Assembly (NCBI GenBank): GCA_016712565.1
Contig: JADJQU010000003.1
Span: forward strand, 806,001 to 870,000
Direction: 5' to 3'
DNA: 64,000 nt
Source of the DNA: Planctomycetota bacterium
GTDB taxonomy: Bacteria; Planctomycetota; UBA1135; GCA-002686595
The position numbers and the translations under genes were made by a program. Below are positions 1 to 9,755 of the stretch, in pieces (position 1 is the first letter of the stretch; every line of letters starts with the position of its first letter). The notes under the pieces are model-generated. The model was not told the origin of the DNA. It did no database searches and saw nothing but the letters and a program-made list of their open reading frames with translations.

Positions 1-2466
1 AGTCCTGGTCGGCGATGGCGCGGTTCTCGTACCCCAGCAGGCGATAGCTCTCCACCTGCGCCGGGTCGAACTCCACCTGCACCTTGGCGTCGCGCGCGAT
101 CGGCACGAGCGTCTTGAGCAGATCGTCCACCAGGACCTTCTTCACCTCGGCCGCGTCGTCGACGTAGTTGCACAGGCCGTCGCCCTTGTCCGCGAGCTGC
201 TCCAGCAGGTGGTCGTTGTGGTTGTTCATGCCCACCCCGATCGTGTTCAGGTAGATGCCGGCCTTGCGCTGGCGCTCCACCGTGGACACGAGCACGTTGG
301 GGTCGGTGATGCCGATGTTGGCAACGCCGTCGGTGAGCAGCACCACGCGGTTGATCGTGTGCTTCGCCTGGACCGCGAGCGCCTGTTCGTAGCCCATGCG
401 CAGTCCCGCTTCGGTATTGGTACCTCCGTCGGGCTGCAGCGGGTCGATGGCGCTCTCGATCAGCCCCGCTGTCCCGCCGAGGTCATGGGCAGGATCAGGC
501 GGGAGTCCGCCGAGAAAGTCACGATCGAGATCATGTCGCGCGGATCGAGCTGGCTCACGAGCATCCGCATGGCGTGCTTGACCAGCTCCAGGCGCTGCTG
601 CTCCTTCATGGAACCCGACACGTCCACCACCAGCGTCAAGGCCAGCGGAGCGCGTTCATTCCGCGCGACCTCCATGCCGCGCACGGCGACGCGCAGCATC
701 CACTTGTTGTCGCGCGGATCGCTGAAGCGGCTCGGCGCCAGCTCGGTGGCGATGGCGAAGGTGCCCCCACCTTTCGACGGCGCCGCCACGTCCGGCTTGA
801 AGTAGTTGACGAACTCCTCGGTGCGCACCTGGGCCTTCTCGGGCAGGTGGTTCTCGACCAGGTACTTGCGCGCCAGGGTGTAGCTCGCCGTGTCCACGTC
901 CATGGCGAACGTCGACTGGCGGTCGTTGGCCGTCCACTCGAAGGGATTGTCACCCCAGAAGCGGAAGAACATGTCGCGCGGCCGCTCGTCGGGCAGACGC
1001 TTGCACGACGCGACGATGTGTTCGGCGCGCAGGCGGCGCTCCTCCGGCGTCCAGTTCCGGCGTTGTTTCCGCCCCTCGTCGTCGTCCCGTGCGCCCCCGC
1101 CGCCGGCGAAGCGGTCGAGTTGTTCGAAGTCGGTCAGTCGCTCGCGAGAATCGGCGCGGGCATGGTCCTGCAGGTCCAGCTCGGCCTCCTCCAGAACGGC
1201 CACGTCCACGAAGCCCGCGATCGACGAGGCGTCCTCCTCGGCAAGATCCAACGTCTCGCCGAAGGAGAGACCGAGGTCGCGCTTCGCTTCCTCGCCCTTC
1301 TCGCCGGGCGCCTTGGACTTCGCTTCCCCCTGGCGACCCAGTTTGCTTCGCGGGTCTCCCCCACCGCCACCTCCGGTCGCCGTCAGGGGCAGACCGACGG
1401 TGGGTGCTGGGGCGAGTCCACGGGACCAGGTGCCGCCGGGACCGGGCGACCCTGGCCCGGACGCGCCGGGCGTCGAGGGCGCGCCGGGCGTGGCCGCGCC
1501 GACGGCGGCAGTCGCCGCGGGGCGCCCGAGGGAGTGCTCGTCGGCGCCCGCAGCGAGACCGCCGACCGGTCCAGCCGGCGACACTGCAGAAGGCTGACCG
1601 GTGGGCTCGATCGTCAGCACGAGCGCACCGAGTTCGGCCGGAGCATTGCCCGGAGCACTCAGCTTTCCATCGGAGGGGTCTCCGGGGGCGAGCAGGTTCT
1701 TCGCCAGGAGCCCGACGTCGCCCTCACCGGCCTTCGCGGCGGGGGCCGTCGCATCCGGCAGTTGCTTGAGCTCGGATCCGCGCTTTTGCAGCGCCGGAAC
1801 CTCGCGCACCGCGAGAACCTGCTCCACGGACTTGTCCCGGTTCAGGTTCCGCTGGTCAACGGCGCCACCGGCCTGCGGTTCCGAAAGGGCTGCCCGGGCG
1901 CCTGCTTCGTCCTTGAAATCGTGACCCGCCCTGCGGGAATCGACGACGGGCGAGCCCGAAGCCGGAGCGCCGTAGCCGAGCGCCGTCAGCGCGTCCTGGA
2001 CCTTGGGCATCTCCTCGCTCGCCGGCGCGAGCGCGGTGGTGGTCTCCCGGTGCCTGTCCGAGGGAGCCATCCGGCCCGTCTCCATGGGCCCCGAGACCAC
2101 GAACGCCCTCCAGCCCAGGAACGCCCCGCCCACCAGCACGGCGAACGACGCGGCCGCGCGGAACGAGGACCTCCGGTACCAGGCGATCTGGGGCGGCGGC
2201 CCGGCATGCAGTTGCGCCGCCGCACGCGTCACCTCGCTGGTGGCCTTCCAGGACAGGGTCTCCCCCTTGCCCAGGGTGTTCTTGACCAGGCCCACGGTGG
2301 CCATCAGCCGCTCGCGCTCGGCGCGCAGGCCCTCGTCCTTGGCCAGGGCCTGTTCGATTTCCGCTCGTTCCTCCGCGTCGCACTCCCCGAGCACGTGGGC
2401 GCAAAGGAGCTGCTGCAGACGATCCCGTTCGCTCAAAGCCTGTTGGTCCATCTCGATGTCACTCAC
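1..2466 (-). CDS. Anti-sigma/vWA (YfbK-like) membrane protein, frameshifted, 3' end outside window
   Basis: The GTG start (2464-2466) overlaps the TGA stop of the sigma factor gene, so the two are translationally coupled. The N-terminal ~80 residues resemble a zinc-less anti-sigma domain (LLCAHVLGECDAEERAEIEQ). A single membrane segment follows (AASFAVLVGGAFLGW), then a long Gly/Pro/Ala-rich linker. The C-terminal half has the vWF_A N-terminal signature (FAMDVDTASYTLARKYL) and a von Willebrand A domain with the MIDAS motif DVSGSM. The frame breaks at a G run (complement of 464-467) after MTSAGQRG. Reading resumes one base out as LIESAIDPLQPDGGTNTEAG and stays open to the window edge. One restored G repairs the gene. 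Likely role, inferred from operon position: sequesters the upstream sigma factor at the membrane and senses an extracytoplasmic ligand through the vWA domain. The substrate is unknown. Confidence 0.85.
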
Positions 2467-3116
2467 GACCGCACTCCTTGGACGGATTGGCCGCCCGCCG
2501 CAATCCCCACCGCCGCACCCTGCACACCACTGCGTTCGGCGCCGAAGAACGGCGCCAGTTCCTGACTGAGCGAGCGCAAGCCGACGCTGACGAGCCAGCC
2601 GACCGTGCCCACTTTCTTGCCGGTGATCTCCGCGATCTCGCGGTAGCTCTTCTCCGACAACAGCCGCAGCACGAGCACCTCGCGCTGGTCGGGCGGCAGC
2701 TTTTGCAGGCCGCGTTCGACCGCCGCCCGCGTATCGTGCTCGTCGATGCCGCTCGCTTCGACGCCCGCGACCTCGGCCGCGGCGGCCCGCTCCTCGCGGT
2801 GCTTGCGACGTTCCTCCGCTCGTATCGTGTCCATGGCCTGATTCCTCACCACCTTGTGCAACCACGAAGACAGGAGCGCCCGCTCGGCGGCCGCGTCACC
2901 GCGGACCTCGGCGGGCAGTTCCAGGGGCCGCTGCACGAGCTTCATGAAGGCCTCCTGGACCACGTCCTCGTGGGATCCGTCGCCGCCCAGGAGTGACCTG
3001 GCATGGCGCAGGAGCGCCGACTGGTGGCGGGCGATCAGGACCGCGAGCGCATTCGAATCCCCGCGCTGGAACGCGTCGAGGAGCTGTCCGTCGGAGGCTT
3101 CGTCCATAGAGCTCAT
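2463..3116 (-). CDS. ECF-type RNA polymerase sigma factor
   Basis: A 217-residue sigma-70 family protein. Region 2 is at about residues 25-95 (SHEDVVQEAFMKLVQRPLEL, SSWLHKVVRNQAMDTIR). Region 4 is at about 130-185 (LPPDQREVLVLRLLSEKSYREIAEI) with its helix-turn-helix. The length and the lack of regions 1 and 3 fit the extracytoplasmic-function group. The stop overlaps the GTG of the anti-sigma/vWA gene by 4 bases. It is divergent from the ureohydrolase gene, with about 105 bp between them. An alternative start is the second Met, three residues in. The unusual ~25-residue tail after region 4 (GVQGAAVGIAAGGQSVQG) is Gly/Ala-rich. Confidence 0.9.
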   Translation of the reverse strand: MSSMDEASDGQLLDAFQRGDSNALAVLIARHQSALLRHARSLLGGDGSHEDVVQEAFMKLVQRPLELPAEVRGDAAAERALLSSWLHKVVRNQAMDTIRAEERRKHREERAAAAEVAGVEASGIDEHDTRAAVERGLQKLPPDQREVLVLRLLSEKSYREIAEITGKKVGTVGWLVSVGLRSLSQELAPFFGAERSGVQGAAVGIAAGGQSVQGVRS

Positions 3117-3221
3117 TGCAGCTTCGGGGGTCCCAACGGAGGCGCCGGGGGGCTTCTTGGGGCGGGTCCGGGAATTCCCGCGGGTTGCAGCGGCCCCTCC
3201 CGGCGCCCATCATCCCTGCCC

Positions 3222-4262
3222 GTGAGCAAGAATTTCGACCCCAATGCCGCCGCCGCGGCCGACGCGGGGCTCTACGGCCTGGGTACGCCCCTCCCCGAGG
3301 CGGCGGCCGTGGTCCTGGGCGTGCCCTTCGACGCCACGGCTTCCTATAGGAAGGGCGCCGCCGGGGGCCCGCGGGCCCTCCTGCGCGCCAGCCTGCAGGT
3401 GGACCTCTATGACCTCGTCCACGGCCGACCCTACGAGGCGGGCATCGCCATGGCCCCCATCGACGGGCGCTTCGACGCCTGGAACGCCGAGGCGGGGGCC
3501 CTAGCGGACCGGGTGATCGCCGTGGGCGGGAACGTGGACGGAAACCCCTCCCTCGCGCGCGCCCTGGCGCGGGTGAACGCCCTCGGCCTGGAGGTCAACC
3601 GCGCCGTGCGCGCCGCGACCGAGGAGCTGCTGACCCGGGGTGCGCTTCCCGTGGTCGTGGGCGGCGACCATTCGACGCCCTTCGGGGCCATCGAGGCGTG
3701 CGCGCACAGGCACCCGGGCCTCGGCGTGCTGCACTTCGACGCCCACGCGGATCTGCGCGTCGCCTACGAGGGCTTCCAGTGGTCCCACGCCTCGATCATG
3801 GACAACGTGACGCGTCGCATCCCGGAGGTGTCGCGGCTCGTCCAGGTGGGCATCCGCGACTTCTGCGAGCAGGAGTTCGACGCGATCGGGAATTCCGGCG
3901 GCCGGATTCGCACGCTCTTCGACCGCGACTGGGCAGCGGCGCGCTTCGACGGAAAGCCCCTGCGGGAGCTCGTGCGCGCCCACCTGGCCCACCTGCCGGA
4001 GAAGGTCTTCGTGAGCTTCGACATCGATGCGCTCGAGCCGGCCCTGTGCCCCAACACGGGCACCCCGGTGCCGGGAGGCCTCACCTGGCGCGAGGCGAAT
4101 CTCTGGCTCGACGAGCTGGCCGCGAGCGGCCGGACCGTGGTGGGCCTGGACCTGAACGAGGTCAGCCCCGGACCCGCCCCGGGCGAGGAGGACGCCTGGG
4201 ACGCCATCGTCGGCGCCCGGCTCCTCTACCGGATGATCGCCACGGCCCTGGCGACCCGCTGA
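3222..4262 (+). CDS. Ureohydrolase (arginase/agmatinase/formimidoylglutamase family)
   Basis: A 346-residue protein with the full binuclear Mn site of the family: GGDHS (His150), DAHAD (Asp173, His175, Asp177) and the later DID pair (Asp267, Asp269). The family hydrolyses a guanidino or formimino group to urea or formamide; the substrate cannot be told from these motifs. The overall layout, starting with a SYRKGAAGGPRALL nucleating region, resembles the agmatinase-like subgroup. A HutD homologue lies 24 kb away, so formimidoylglutamate is possible but unproven. The GTG start at 3222 is chosen because family similarity begins there; the upstream open frame runs into the sigma factor promoter region. 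Confidence 0.88.
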   Translation: MSKNFDPNAAAAADAGLYGLGTPLPEAAAVVLGVPFDATASYRKGAAGGPRALLRASLQVDLYDLVHGRPYEAGIAMAPIDGRFDAWNAEAGALADRVIAVGGNVDGNPSLARALARVNALGLEVNRAVRAATEELLTRGALPVVVGGDHSTPFGAIEACAHRHPGLGVLHFDAHADLRVAYEGFQWSHASIMDNVTRRIPEVSRLVQVGIRDFCEQEFDAIGNSGGRIRTLFDRDWAAARFDGKPLRELVRAHLAHLPEKVFVSFDIDALEPALCPNTGTPVPGGLTWREANLWLDELAASGRTVVGLDLNEVSPGPAPGEEDAWDAIVGARLLYRMIATALATR

Positions 4263-4320
4263 GGGCGGGCCCCCTCGGGAAAGCCAGAAACTGGCTCCTC
4301 GGCCCGGGTAGCCTGGGGAC

Positions 4321-4337
4321 GCGGGCCCGGGGCCCGC
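4321..4337. terminator. GC hairpin between ureohydrolase and RCC1-like gene
   Basis: A near-perfect palindrome (7-bp arms GCGGGCC/GGCCCGC, 3-nt loop) lies in the 107-bp gap. There is no T tract, so it may be a weak terminator or only a GC-rich palindrome. Confidence 0.3.
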
Positions 4338-4369
4338 GGCGTTTCCCAGGACCGCGAAGGAGCCCACCC

Positions 4370-6604
4370 ATGGCAAGCCGCTTCCCCCAAGTCGTGAAGG
4401 TCGTCTCTCCGGTGCTCGCGACGCTCGCGGCGCTGAGTCCCGCGCTCACCGCCCAGCAGCGTGAAGTGGTGGCGGTGGGCCGCTTCGCCGGCAACACGGC
4501 CTACCTCGACGACGTGTTCCTGCGCGTGAGTTCGGCCCAGGACTACACGCTGGGCCTGCGCGCCGATGGGACCCTCGTCGGCTGGGGCAGTTCTGACAAC
4601 CGCCAGTGCGAAGTGCCCACGGTCGGCGCCGGCCTCACCTACGTGGACATGGACGCCGGCGAGCAGCACGCGCTGGCGATCCAAAGCAACGGCACGGTGC
4701 GCGCCTGGGGTCGCAACGACTTCGGGGAGGCCACCGTCCCTGCGTTGCCCCCGGGCGTCACCTACACGCGAGTTTCCGCCGGGCAGGACCATTCGCTGGG
4801 CCTGCGCAGCGACGGCGTGCTCGCCGCCTGGGGATCGAATTCCAACGGACAGGCCACGCCGCCCGCGCTGCCACCGGGCCTCACGTACACGGGCGCCGCG
4901 GCCGGCCACTTGCATTCGCTCGCCCTGCGCAGCGACGGGAGCGTGGTGGCCTTCGGATCCAATGCCGCCGGTGAGTCCACGGTGCCGCCCTTCCCCGCCG
5001 GCAGCACGGCGGTGCGCGTGTTCGCGGGACGCAACGCCAGCGCGGTGCTGCTCTCGAACGGCTCGATCCTGCAGTGGGGCATGAACACGGTGGGACAGAC
5101 GAACGTGCCCGCACTGCCCCCCGGGATGACCTACGTGGATCTGGCCCTCGGCGGCTTCCATTCAGCGGCGCTGCGCAGCGACGGCCGGCTGATCTCCTGG
5201 GGCTACGACGCCTTCCAGCAGGTCAGCGACACGCCCGGCCTGCCCAACGGGGCCTACGCGCAGGTGGAATGCGGCTTGAACCACTCCCTCGTGCGCCTGG
5301 CCAACGGCTCGCTGCAGTACTGGGGCGCCAACACGCTTTGGCAGCGCAATGTCCCGCCGCCGCCCGCCGGTCGGAGCTACCTCCAGGTGGTCTCCGCGGG
5401 CCTGTGGCACACGCCGTCCACCTACGGGCTCCTGGACGACGGCACGGTCGTGAGCTGGGGTGCGGCAGTTCCGCCGACGCCGCTGCCCGCGGGCGTCACC
5501 TACACGCAGCTCGCCGGCTCGGACTACATCGCGGCCGGTTTGCGTTCCGATGGAAGCGTGTCCGTCTGGTTGAACTGCGGCACGTTCGCCTGCGGCACCT
5601 ACTCGCCCCCCAGCGGCGTCTCCTACGTGGACGTGGAGGCGGGCACCCTCGTGCTCGCCCTGCTGCGCGATGACGGGCAGGTGGACGTGCTCAACGGGGC
5701 CGGGAGCACGCTGACTCCGCCGCCGCCGCTTCCGCCGGGGCTGTCCTACGTCGAGGTGGCGCTCGGCAGCGTCCACGGAGTGGCACGCCGCAACGATGGA
5801 CAGGTGGAATCCTGGGGCGCCAACGGTTCGGGGCAACTCAACACGCCGCCGCTCCCCGCGGGCCTGACCTATGTCGACGTGGCCGCGGGGTATGACCGCA
5901 GCTACGCGCTGCGCAGCGATGGTGCCGTGATCGGCTGGGGCAACACGCCCTGCTCGCCGCCTGCCGGCCCGTCGGCCATGCTCGAACTGCTGGGCAGCAG
6001 CTACCAACTGGTGGCGCGCAACGCGGACGGCAGCCTCGCCGCCTGCGGCCAGAATTTCGCCGGTGAGGGCACGCTGCCCGTGCTCCCGGCGGGGCATCGC
6101 TGGGTGCAGGTGAGCCCGCTGAACAACGAGCTGATCGCCATCCACGAGCCCGCCTCCGGCATCCCCTACTGCAGCGCCAAGGCCAATTCCCTGGGCTGCC
6201 TGCCCAGCATCGGATCCAGCGGCTTCATGAGCGCGACCCAGCTCTCGGGCTTCGTGGTGAGTTCGACGTCGATGCTCAACAACAAGCCGGGCCTCCTGCT
6301 GTACACCGACGCCGGTCGCGCCGCGGTGCCCTTCAGCGGCGGGACTCTGTGCGTGGCTTCTCCCCTGCGACGCGTGAGCGGCCTGGGCAGCGGCGGCACG
6401 CCGCCTCCGACGACCGACTGCAGCGGCGTGTTCACTGTGGACCTCAACGCCTTCCGCGCCGGCACCCTGGGCGGCAGTCCGGCTGCGTTCCTCTCGGTGC
6501 CCGGCACCCTGGTCCAAACCCAATTCTGGGGTCGCGACCCGGGCCTCCCCGCGCCGAACAGCACGCAGCTCTCCAACGGCCTGGAGTTCCTCGTGGGCCC
6601 TTGA
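4370..6604 (+). CDS. Secreted RCC1-like repeat protein with NSLGC C-terminal domain
   Basis: A 744-residue exported protein. It has a signal peptide (basic start, then VVSPVLATLAALSPALTAQ) and about a dozen RCC1/alpha-tubulin-suppressor-like repeats from about residue 45 to 575. The repeats have the cadence 'LRSDG-x-VxxWG-x-N-x-xGQ-xxxPxLPPGxTYxxVxAGxxHSLAL' and would form a beta propeller. Residues 600-744 form a separate domain beginning YCSAKANSLGC, with LCV, DCSG, a QFWGRDPG motif and an NGLEFLV end. This domain recurs in two other proteins of the window (30709-32463 and 63301-64000). ATG 4370 is preceded by GAAGGAG. Function unknown; cell-surface or extracellular location is inferred. 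Confidence 0.85.
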   Translation: MASRFPQVVKVVSPVLATLAALSPALTAQQREVVAVGRFAGNTAYLDDVFLRVSSAQDYTLGLRADGTLVGWGSSDNRQCEVPTVGAGLTYVDMDAGEQHALAIQSNGTVRAWGRNDFGEATVPALPPGVTYTRVSAGQDHSLGLRSDGVLAAWGSNSNGQATPPALPPGLTYTGAAAGHLHSLALRSDGSVVAFGSNAAGESTVPPFPAGSTAVRVFAGRNASAVLLSNGSILQWGMNTVGQTNVPALPPGMTYVDLALGGFHSAALRSDGRLISWGYDAFQQVSDTPGLPNGAYAQVECGLNHSLVRLANGSLQYWGANTLWQRNVPPPPAGRSYLQVVSAGLWHTPSTYGLLDDGTVVSWGAAVPPTPLPAGVTYTQLAGSDYIAAGLRSDGSVSVWLNCGTFACGTYSPPSGVSYVDVEAGTLVLALLRDDGQVDVLNGAGSTLTPPPPLPPGLSYVEVALGSVHGVARRNDGQVESWGANGSGQLNTPPLPAGLTYVDVAAGYDRSYALRSDGAVIGWGNTPCSPPAGPSAMLELLGSSYQLVARNADGSLAACGQNFAGEGTLPVLPAGHRWVQVSPLNNELIAIHEPASGIPYCSAKANSLGCLPSIGSSGFMSATQLSGFVVSSTSMLNNKPGLLLYTDAGRAAVPFSGGTLCVASPLRRVSGLGSGGTPPPTTDCSGVFTVDLNAFRAGTLGGSPAAFLSVPGTLVQTQFWGRDPGLPAPNSTQLSNGLEFLVGP

Positions 6605-6612
6605 GGAGGCGC

Positions 6613-6641
6613 GCGGCTCGGGGCCTCGGCGCCCGAGCCGC
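6613..6641 (+). terminator. Strong hairpin after the RCC1-like gene
   Basis: A perfect 10-bp stem (GCGGCTCGGG / CCCGAGCCGC) with a 9-nt loop starts 9 bp after the stop codon. It is followed by AAATG and a G run rather than a T tract. Probable intrinsic terminator. Confidence 0.6.
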
Positions 6642-6694
6642 AAATGGGGGGGGGCGGGTGCCGTACTGGCGGGGTTCACAGCGAGGAACACGCC

Positions 6695-7549
6695 ATGACC
6701 GAACCCGACGCACCGCCGCCCTTGGAACCCAGGCCCGCCCACGAGCAGGGGGCGGAACCCCAGGTCCCGCCCGACCTCCAGCAGGTCGCGCTGCCCTCCT
6801 GCGTGGGCGAACCGGTGCTCGCGCCGGTGCCTCCGCCGAACCTGGGCGAGGCGCCATGGCCGGGGCACGGGGCCGTGGAAAGCCCGGTTCCGGCCCTTGT
6901 TCCCCTGCTCGGTCCGGTGGGGTCCGCCTCCGACGCAGCGCCCCCTGCCCACCGCGCCCCGGCCGTTCCCCCGCTGGTGCCGAGCGCCGCCGCCCACCTG
7001 GGAAGTTCCGCCCCGGCCCCCGAGCCGCCGCGGGAGCCGGCGCGCTCCGCGCCCATGCCCCCCCTCTTCACTCCCCCGCCCCGGGAGCCCAAGCCGGTTC
7101 CCGTGGAGCCCGAGCCCCCGATCTGGCCGCCGGGGCCGCCGCCGCCCGCGGGGCCGCCGCCGGACGTCACGGGGGCCGGTTTCGGTCCCGGGCCGGAACG
7201 CAGGCCCTCCCATGAGGGCTGGGCCCTGGCCATGCACCTCTCCGCGGTGCTCACCCTGGGGTTCGCGTGGCTCCTGATCGGCTTCCTGGGGCCCCTGATC
7301 CTCTGGCTGGCGAAGAAGGACGACGACCCGGAGCTGGACTGGCACGGCCGCGAGGCACTCAACTTCCAGCTGAACCTGCTGCTGTTCTGGCTCGCCGGGC
7401 TGCCCCTGCTGCTCCTGTGCTGCGTGGGCCTCTTGGTTTGGGCCGTGCTGCCCTTCTATGGAATCGTCCTGGGCCTGATCGCCACGATCAAGGCGGCCGA
7501 CGGCAAGCGCTGGCGCTATCCGCTCACGCTGCGCCTGCTCAACGACTGA
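6695..7549 (+). CDS. DUF4870 (Tic20-like) membrane protein with long proline-rich N-terminus
   Basis: A 284-residue protein. The first ~165 residues are disordered and rich in Pro, Ala and Glu (repeated PPP, EPEPP, GPPPP). The C-terminal ~110 residues are a DUF4870 domain: MHLSAVLTLGFAWLLIGFLG, a charged turn (KKDDDPELDWHGREALNFQLN), then two more hydrophobic helices and a short polar tail. Start ATG 6695 has GAGGAA 7 nt upstream. DUF4870 proteins are small integral membrane proteins of unknown function. The proline-rich extension is unusual and might act as a cytoplasmic or periplasmic spacer. Confidence 0.75.
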   Translation: MTEPDAPPPLEPRPAHEQGAEPQVPPDLQQVALPSCVGEPVLAPVPPPNLGEAPWPGHGAVESPVPALVPLLGPVGSASDAAPPAHRAPAVPPLVPSAAAHLGSSAPAPEPPREPARSAPMPPLFTPPPREPKPVPVEPEPPIWPPGPPPPAGPPPDVTGAGFGPGPERRPSHEGWALAMHLSAVLTLGFAWLLIGFLGPLILWLAKKDDDPELDWHGREALNFQLNLLLFWLAGLPLLLLCCVGLLVWAVLPFYGIVLGLIATIKAADGKRWRYPLTLRLLND

Positions 7550-7599
7550 CGGAGGCCGCGATCGAGCAGGCCGGGTAGGCCGGGATGCACGGCAGGGGC

Positions 7600-7605
7600 T
7601 AACAT
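7600..7605 (+). promoter_or_regulatory. Putative -10 box (TAACAT)
   Basis: The box ends 7 nt before the GTG start at 7613, a spacing that would place the transcription start at or next to the start codon. No clear -35 is visible. Confidence 0.35.
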
Positions 7606-7612
7606 CTCCGCC

Positions 7613-8353
7613 GTGACCCGCGTCGAGCATCCACTGATCGGCATCAACGGCGTGGCCGCCCCGGGCGACACGCCCAAGGTGGCCCTGGCCCACCGCTACG
7701 CCGAGGCCGTGCTCAAGGCCGGGGGCATCCCCCTCGTACTCGCGCCCGTGGGCGGCCCCAGCGACGTGGGCCGGATGCTCGACCTGCTCGACGGCCTGCT
7801 GCTCTCCGGGGGCGACGACTTCGACATGGAGCGCCTGGGCATGGGAGCGACCCATCCCGCGGCCCAGCGCACCCCCCCCGCCAAGCAGGACTTCGACGTG
7901 CTGCTGGCGCGCATGGCCCTGGAGCGGCGCCTGCCGATCCTCGGCATCTGCTACGGCATGCAGCTCCTGGCCCTGGTCCAGGGCGGCCGCTTGCTCCAGC
8001 ACCTGCCCGAGGACCGCCCCGGCCGCCGGGAGCACCGCGGCGGGGCCATCCATCCCGTGACTCTGGCCGCCGGTTCGAAACTGGCCCGCATCGTGGGTGT
8101 AGAGCAACTCGACGTCGTTTCGCGCCACCACCAGGCGGCGGCCTCCGTGGGGCCGGGCTGGTCGATCTGCGCACGCGACGACGAAGGATTGATCGAAGCC
8201 ATCGAACGCGCGGACCATCCTTTCGCGCTCGGGGTGCAGTGGCATCCCGAGCTCGCGCCCGAGGGCAGTCCCCACGATCGCCTGTTCCGCGGTCTGGTGG
8301 GCGCGGCGGGCGTCGCGGCGGCACGACGCCTGACCGCCGCGGCGGCGCGCTGA
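7613..8353 (+). CDS. Class I glutamine amidotransferase-like hydrolase (peptidase C26, PuuD-like)
   Basis: A 246-residue protein of the gamma-glutamyl-gamma-aminobutyrate hydrolase type. It shows the N-terminal IGINGVAAPGD strand, the LLSGGDDFD oxyanion region, the nucleophile elbow GICYGMQ (Cys) and the catalytic His-Glu pair in QWHPE. The family hydrolyses gamma-glutamyl amide bonds, for example in putrescine catabolism. No other puu genes are nearby, so the substrate is open. The GTG start sits 7 nt after a TAACAT box and has no Shine-Dalgarno sequence, which suggests a leaderless message. Confidence 0.85.
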   Translation: MTRVEHPLIGINGVAAPGDTPKVALAHRYAEAVLKAGGIPLVLAPVGGPSDVGRMLDLLDGLLLSGGDDFDMERLGMGATHPAAQRTPPAKQDFDVLLARMALERRLPILGICYGMQLLALVQGGRLLQHLPEDRPGRREHRGGAIHPVTLAAGSKLARIVGVEQLDVVSRHHQAAASVGPGWSICARDDEGLIEAIERADHPFALGVQWHPELAPEGSPHDRLFRGLVGAAGVAAARRLTAAAAR

Positions 8354-8378
8354 GCTCCATCTTCCTGCGAAACACCCG

Positions 8379-9755
8379 ATGCAACTCTACGACCCGAAGA
8401 CGTTAGGTGCCCCGAACAGCGGCTGGTTCACGGGCAGGGAGAAGAAGCGCCTGGTGCTCCTGGGCATCGCCTTCCTGTTGATTCTCGGCGCGGTGATCGC
8501 GGCCCAGATCCAGGCGAGGAAGCGCGAGACCGCGCGGCTGGAGGCGGCGGCCCAACTGGGCCCGCAGGCGCTGCCCACGGAGATTTCCGTGCCGACCATC
8601 GACGTGGCCGGCCTGGAGGCCGTCGCGGACGACCTGGATCCCGCCCACCGCGTGGTGCTGCCGGGCGCGGTGCTCGAAGCAGGCTTCGCCCAGAGCGCGC
8701 AGATCTACGACGGCGTGTACGAGCCGCTTGGCGGCCGCGAACTCACCGCGGCCCTGGCGGCGGAAATGGTGCGCACGCCCACGCAGTTCCGCGGCCAATT
8801 GTTCCGCGTGCGCTGCATGGTGGAGGAAATGCGGGAAATCACGGGCGCGGAGGCCCCCGAGGATCAGCGCTGGTTCCTGCGCGGCAAGCTCGAGGACGGC
8901 TGCGACCTGTTCTTCGCGGTCAAGGAGATCGTGGGTCTGGCGCCGGTCCCCGGCGACTTCGTGCGCGTGGACACGCTGTTCGCACGGGCCCATCGGGCCG
9001 AGGTGCAGGGCCGCTGGATCGACGCGCCGCTGCTCGTGGGCCCGCGCATGCTGGAGTCGTTCCAGAAGCTCGCCCCGGTCAAGGAGCTCACTCCCCAGCA
9101 GTTCCTGGGCGTGCAGGACGACAGCGTCGCGCGCGGCTTCGAGGGGCTCGGCTACCAGGCGTATTGGGAACTCGTCTCCTACGTGAAGCACCTGGAACCC
9201 GGACAGGTGGATTGGGAGCAGGTCCCGGTGCTGGACAACTCCACGATCATGGCCCTGTTCGCCAACGGCGCGGAGTGGCGCGGAAAACCCGTGCGCATCC
9301 CCGTGGCGCGCATGCTCACCGTGTGGAGGCAGGCCCAGCCCGAGAATCCGCTGCGCGTCGAACACCTGGTCACCGGCTGGTTCGGCCGCGGCGACTGGGT
9401 GGGTCAGGCCAAGGTGGCGAGCTTCGTCGCGCCCTACACGGACGTGCCCCCCAGCATCGAGAAGAACTTCACGGCGCGGGGCTACTTCTTCAAGAACCTG
9501 GGGTATGTGCCGAAGAACGGCGGCGCGGCCATCGCGCCGTTCTTCGTGCTCGAGTCCATGGAGGAGTTCATTCCTCCGGACACGGCGGGACTGCGGCAGA
9601 TCGGGTACATCGTCGCGGGCTCGCTGCTCGTCCTCGCCCTGGGCGCCGTGATCATGGTCCGCCGGGATCGCAAGGCCAGCGAGGCCCTGGAGGCGGAACT
9701 GCTCCGCCGCAGGCGCGAGCGTCGGCAAAAGGTCGCCGCCGCGGCCAAGCCGTGA
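8379..9755 (+). CDS. Membrane-anchored protein of unknown function with two terminal TM helices
   Basis: A 458-residue protein. It has an N-terminal membrane segment (VLLGIAFLLILGAVIAAQI, about residues 26-45), a ~360-residue soluble region and a second segment near the C-terminus (IGYIVAGSLLVLALGAVIMV), followed by a very basic cytoplasmic tail. The soluble middle would be periplasmic. It contains repeated RG(Q/K)LFRVRC- and RGKPVRIPV-like stretches that suggest duplicated OB/SH3-like beta domains. I do not recognise a family. Its TGA stop overlaps the GTG start of aroB, so the two are co-translated, but the functional link is unclear. Confidence 0.7.
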   Translation: MQLYDPKTLGAPNSGWFTGREKKRLVLLGIAFLLILGAVIAAQIQARKRETARLEAAAQLGPQALPTEISVPTIDVAGLEAVADDLDPAHRVVLPGAVLEAGFAQSAQIYDGVYEPLGGRELTAALAAEMVRTPTQFRGQLFRVRCMVEEMREITGAEAPEDQRWFLRGKLEDGCDLFFAVKEIVGLAPVPGDFVRVDTLFARAHRAEVQGRWIDAPLLVGPRMLESFQKLAPVKELTPQQFLGVQDDSVARGFEGLGYQAYWELVSYVKHLEPGQVDWEQVPVLDNSTIMALFANGAEWRGKPVRIPVARMLTVWRQAQPENPLRVEHLVTGWFGRGDWVGQAKVASFVAPYTDVPPSIEKNFTARGYFFKNLGYVPKNGGAAIAPFFVLESMEEFIPPDTAGLRQIGYIVAGSLLVLALGAVIMVRRDRKASEALEAELLRRRRERRQKVAAAAKP

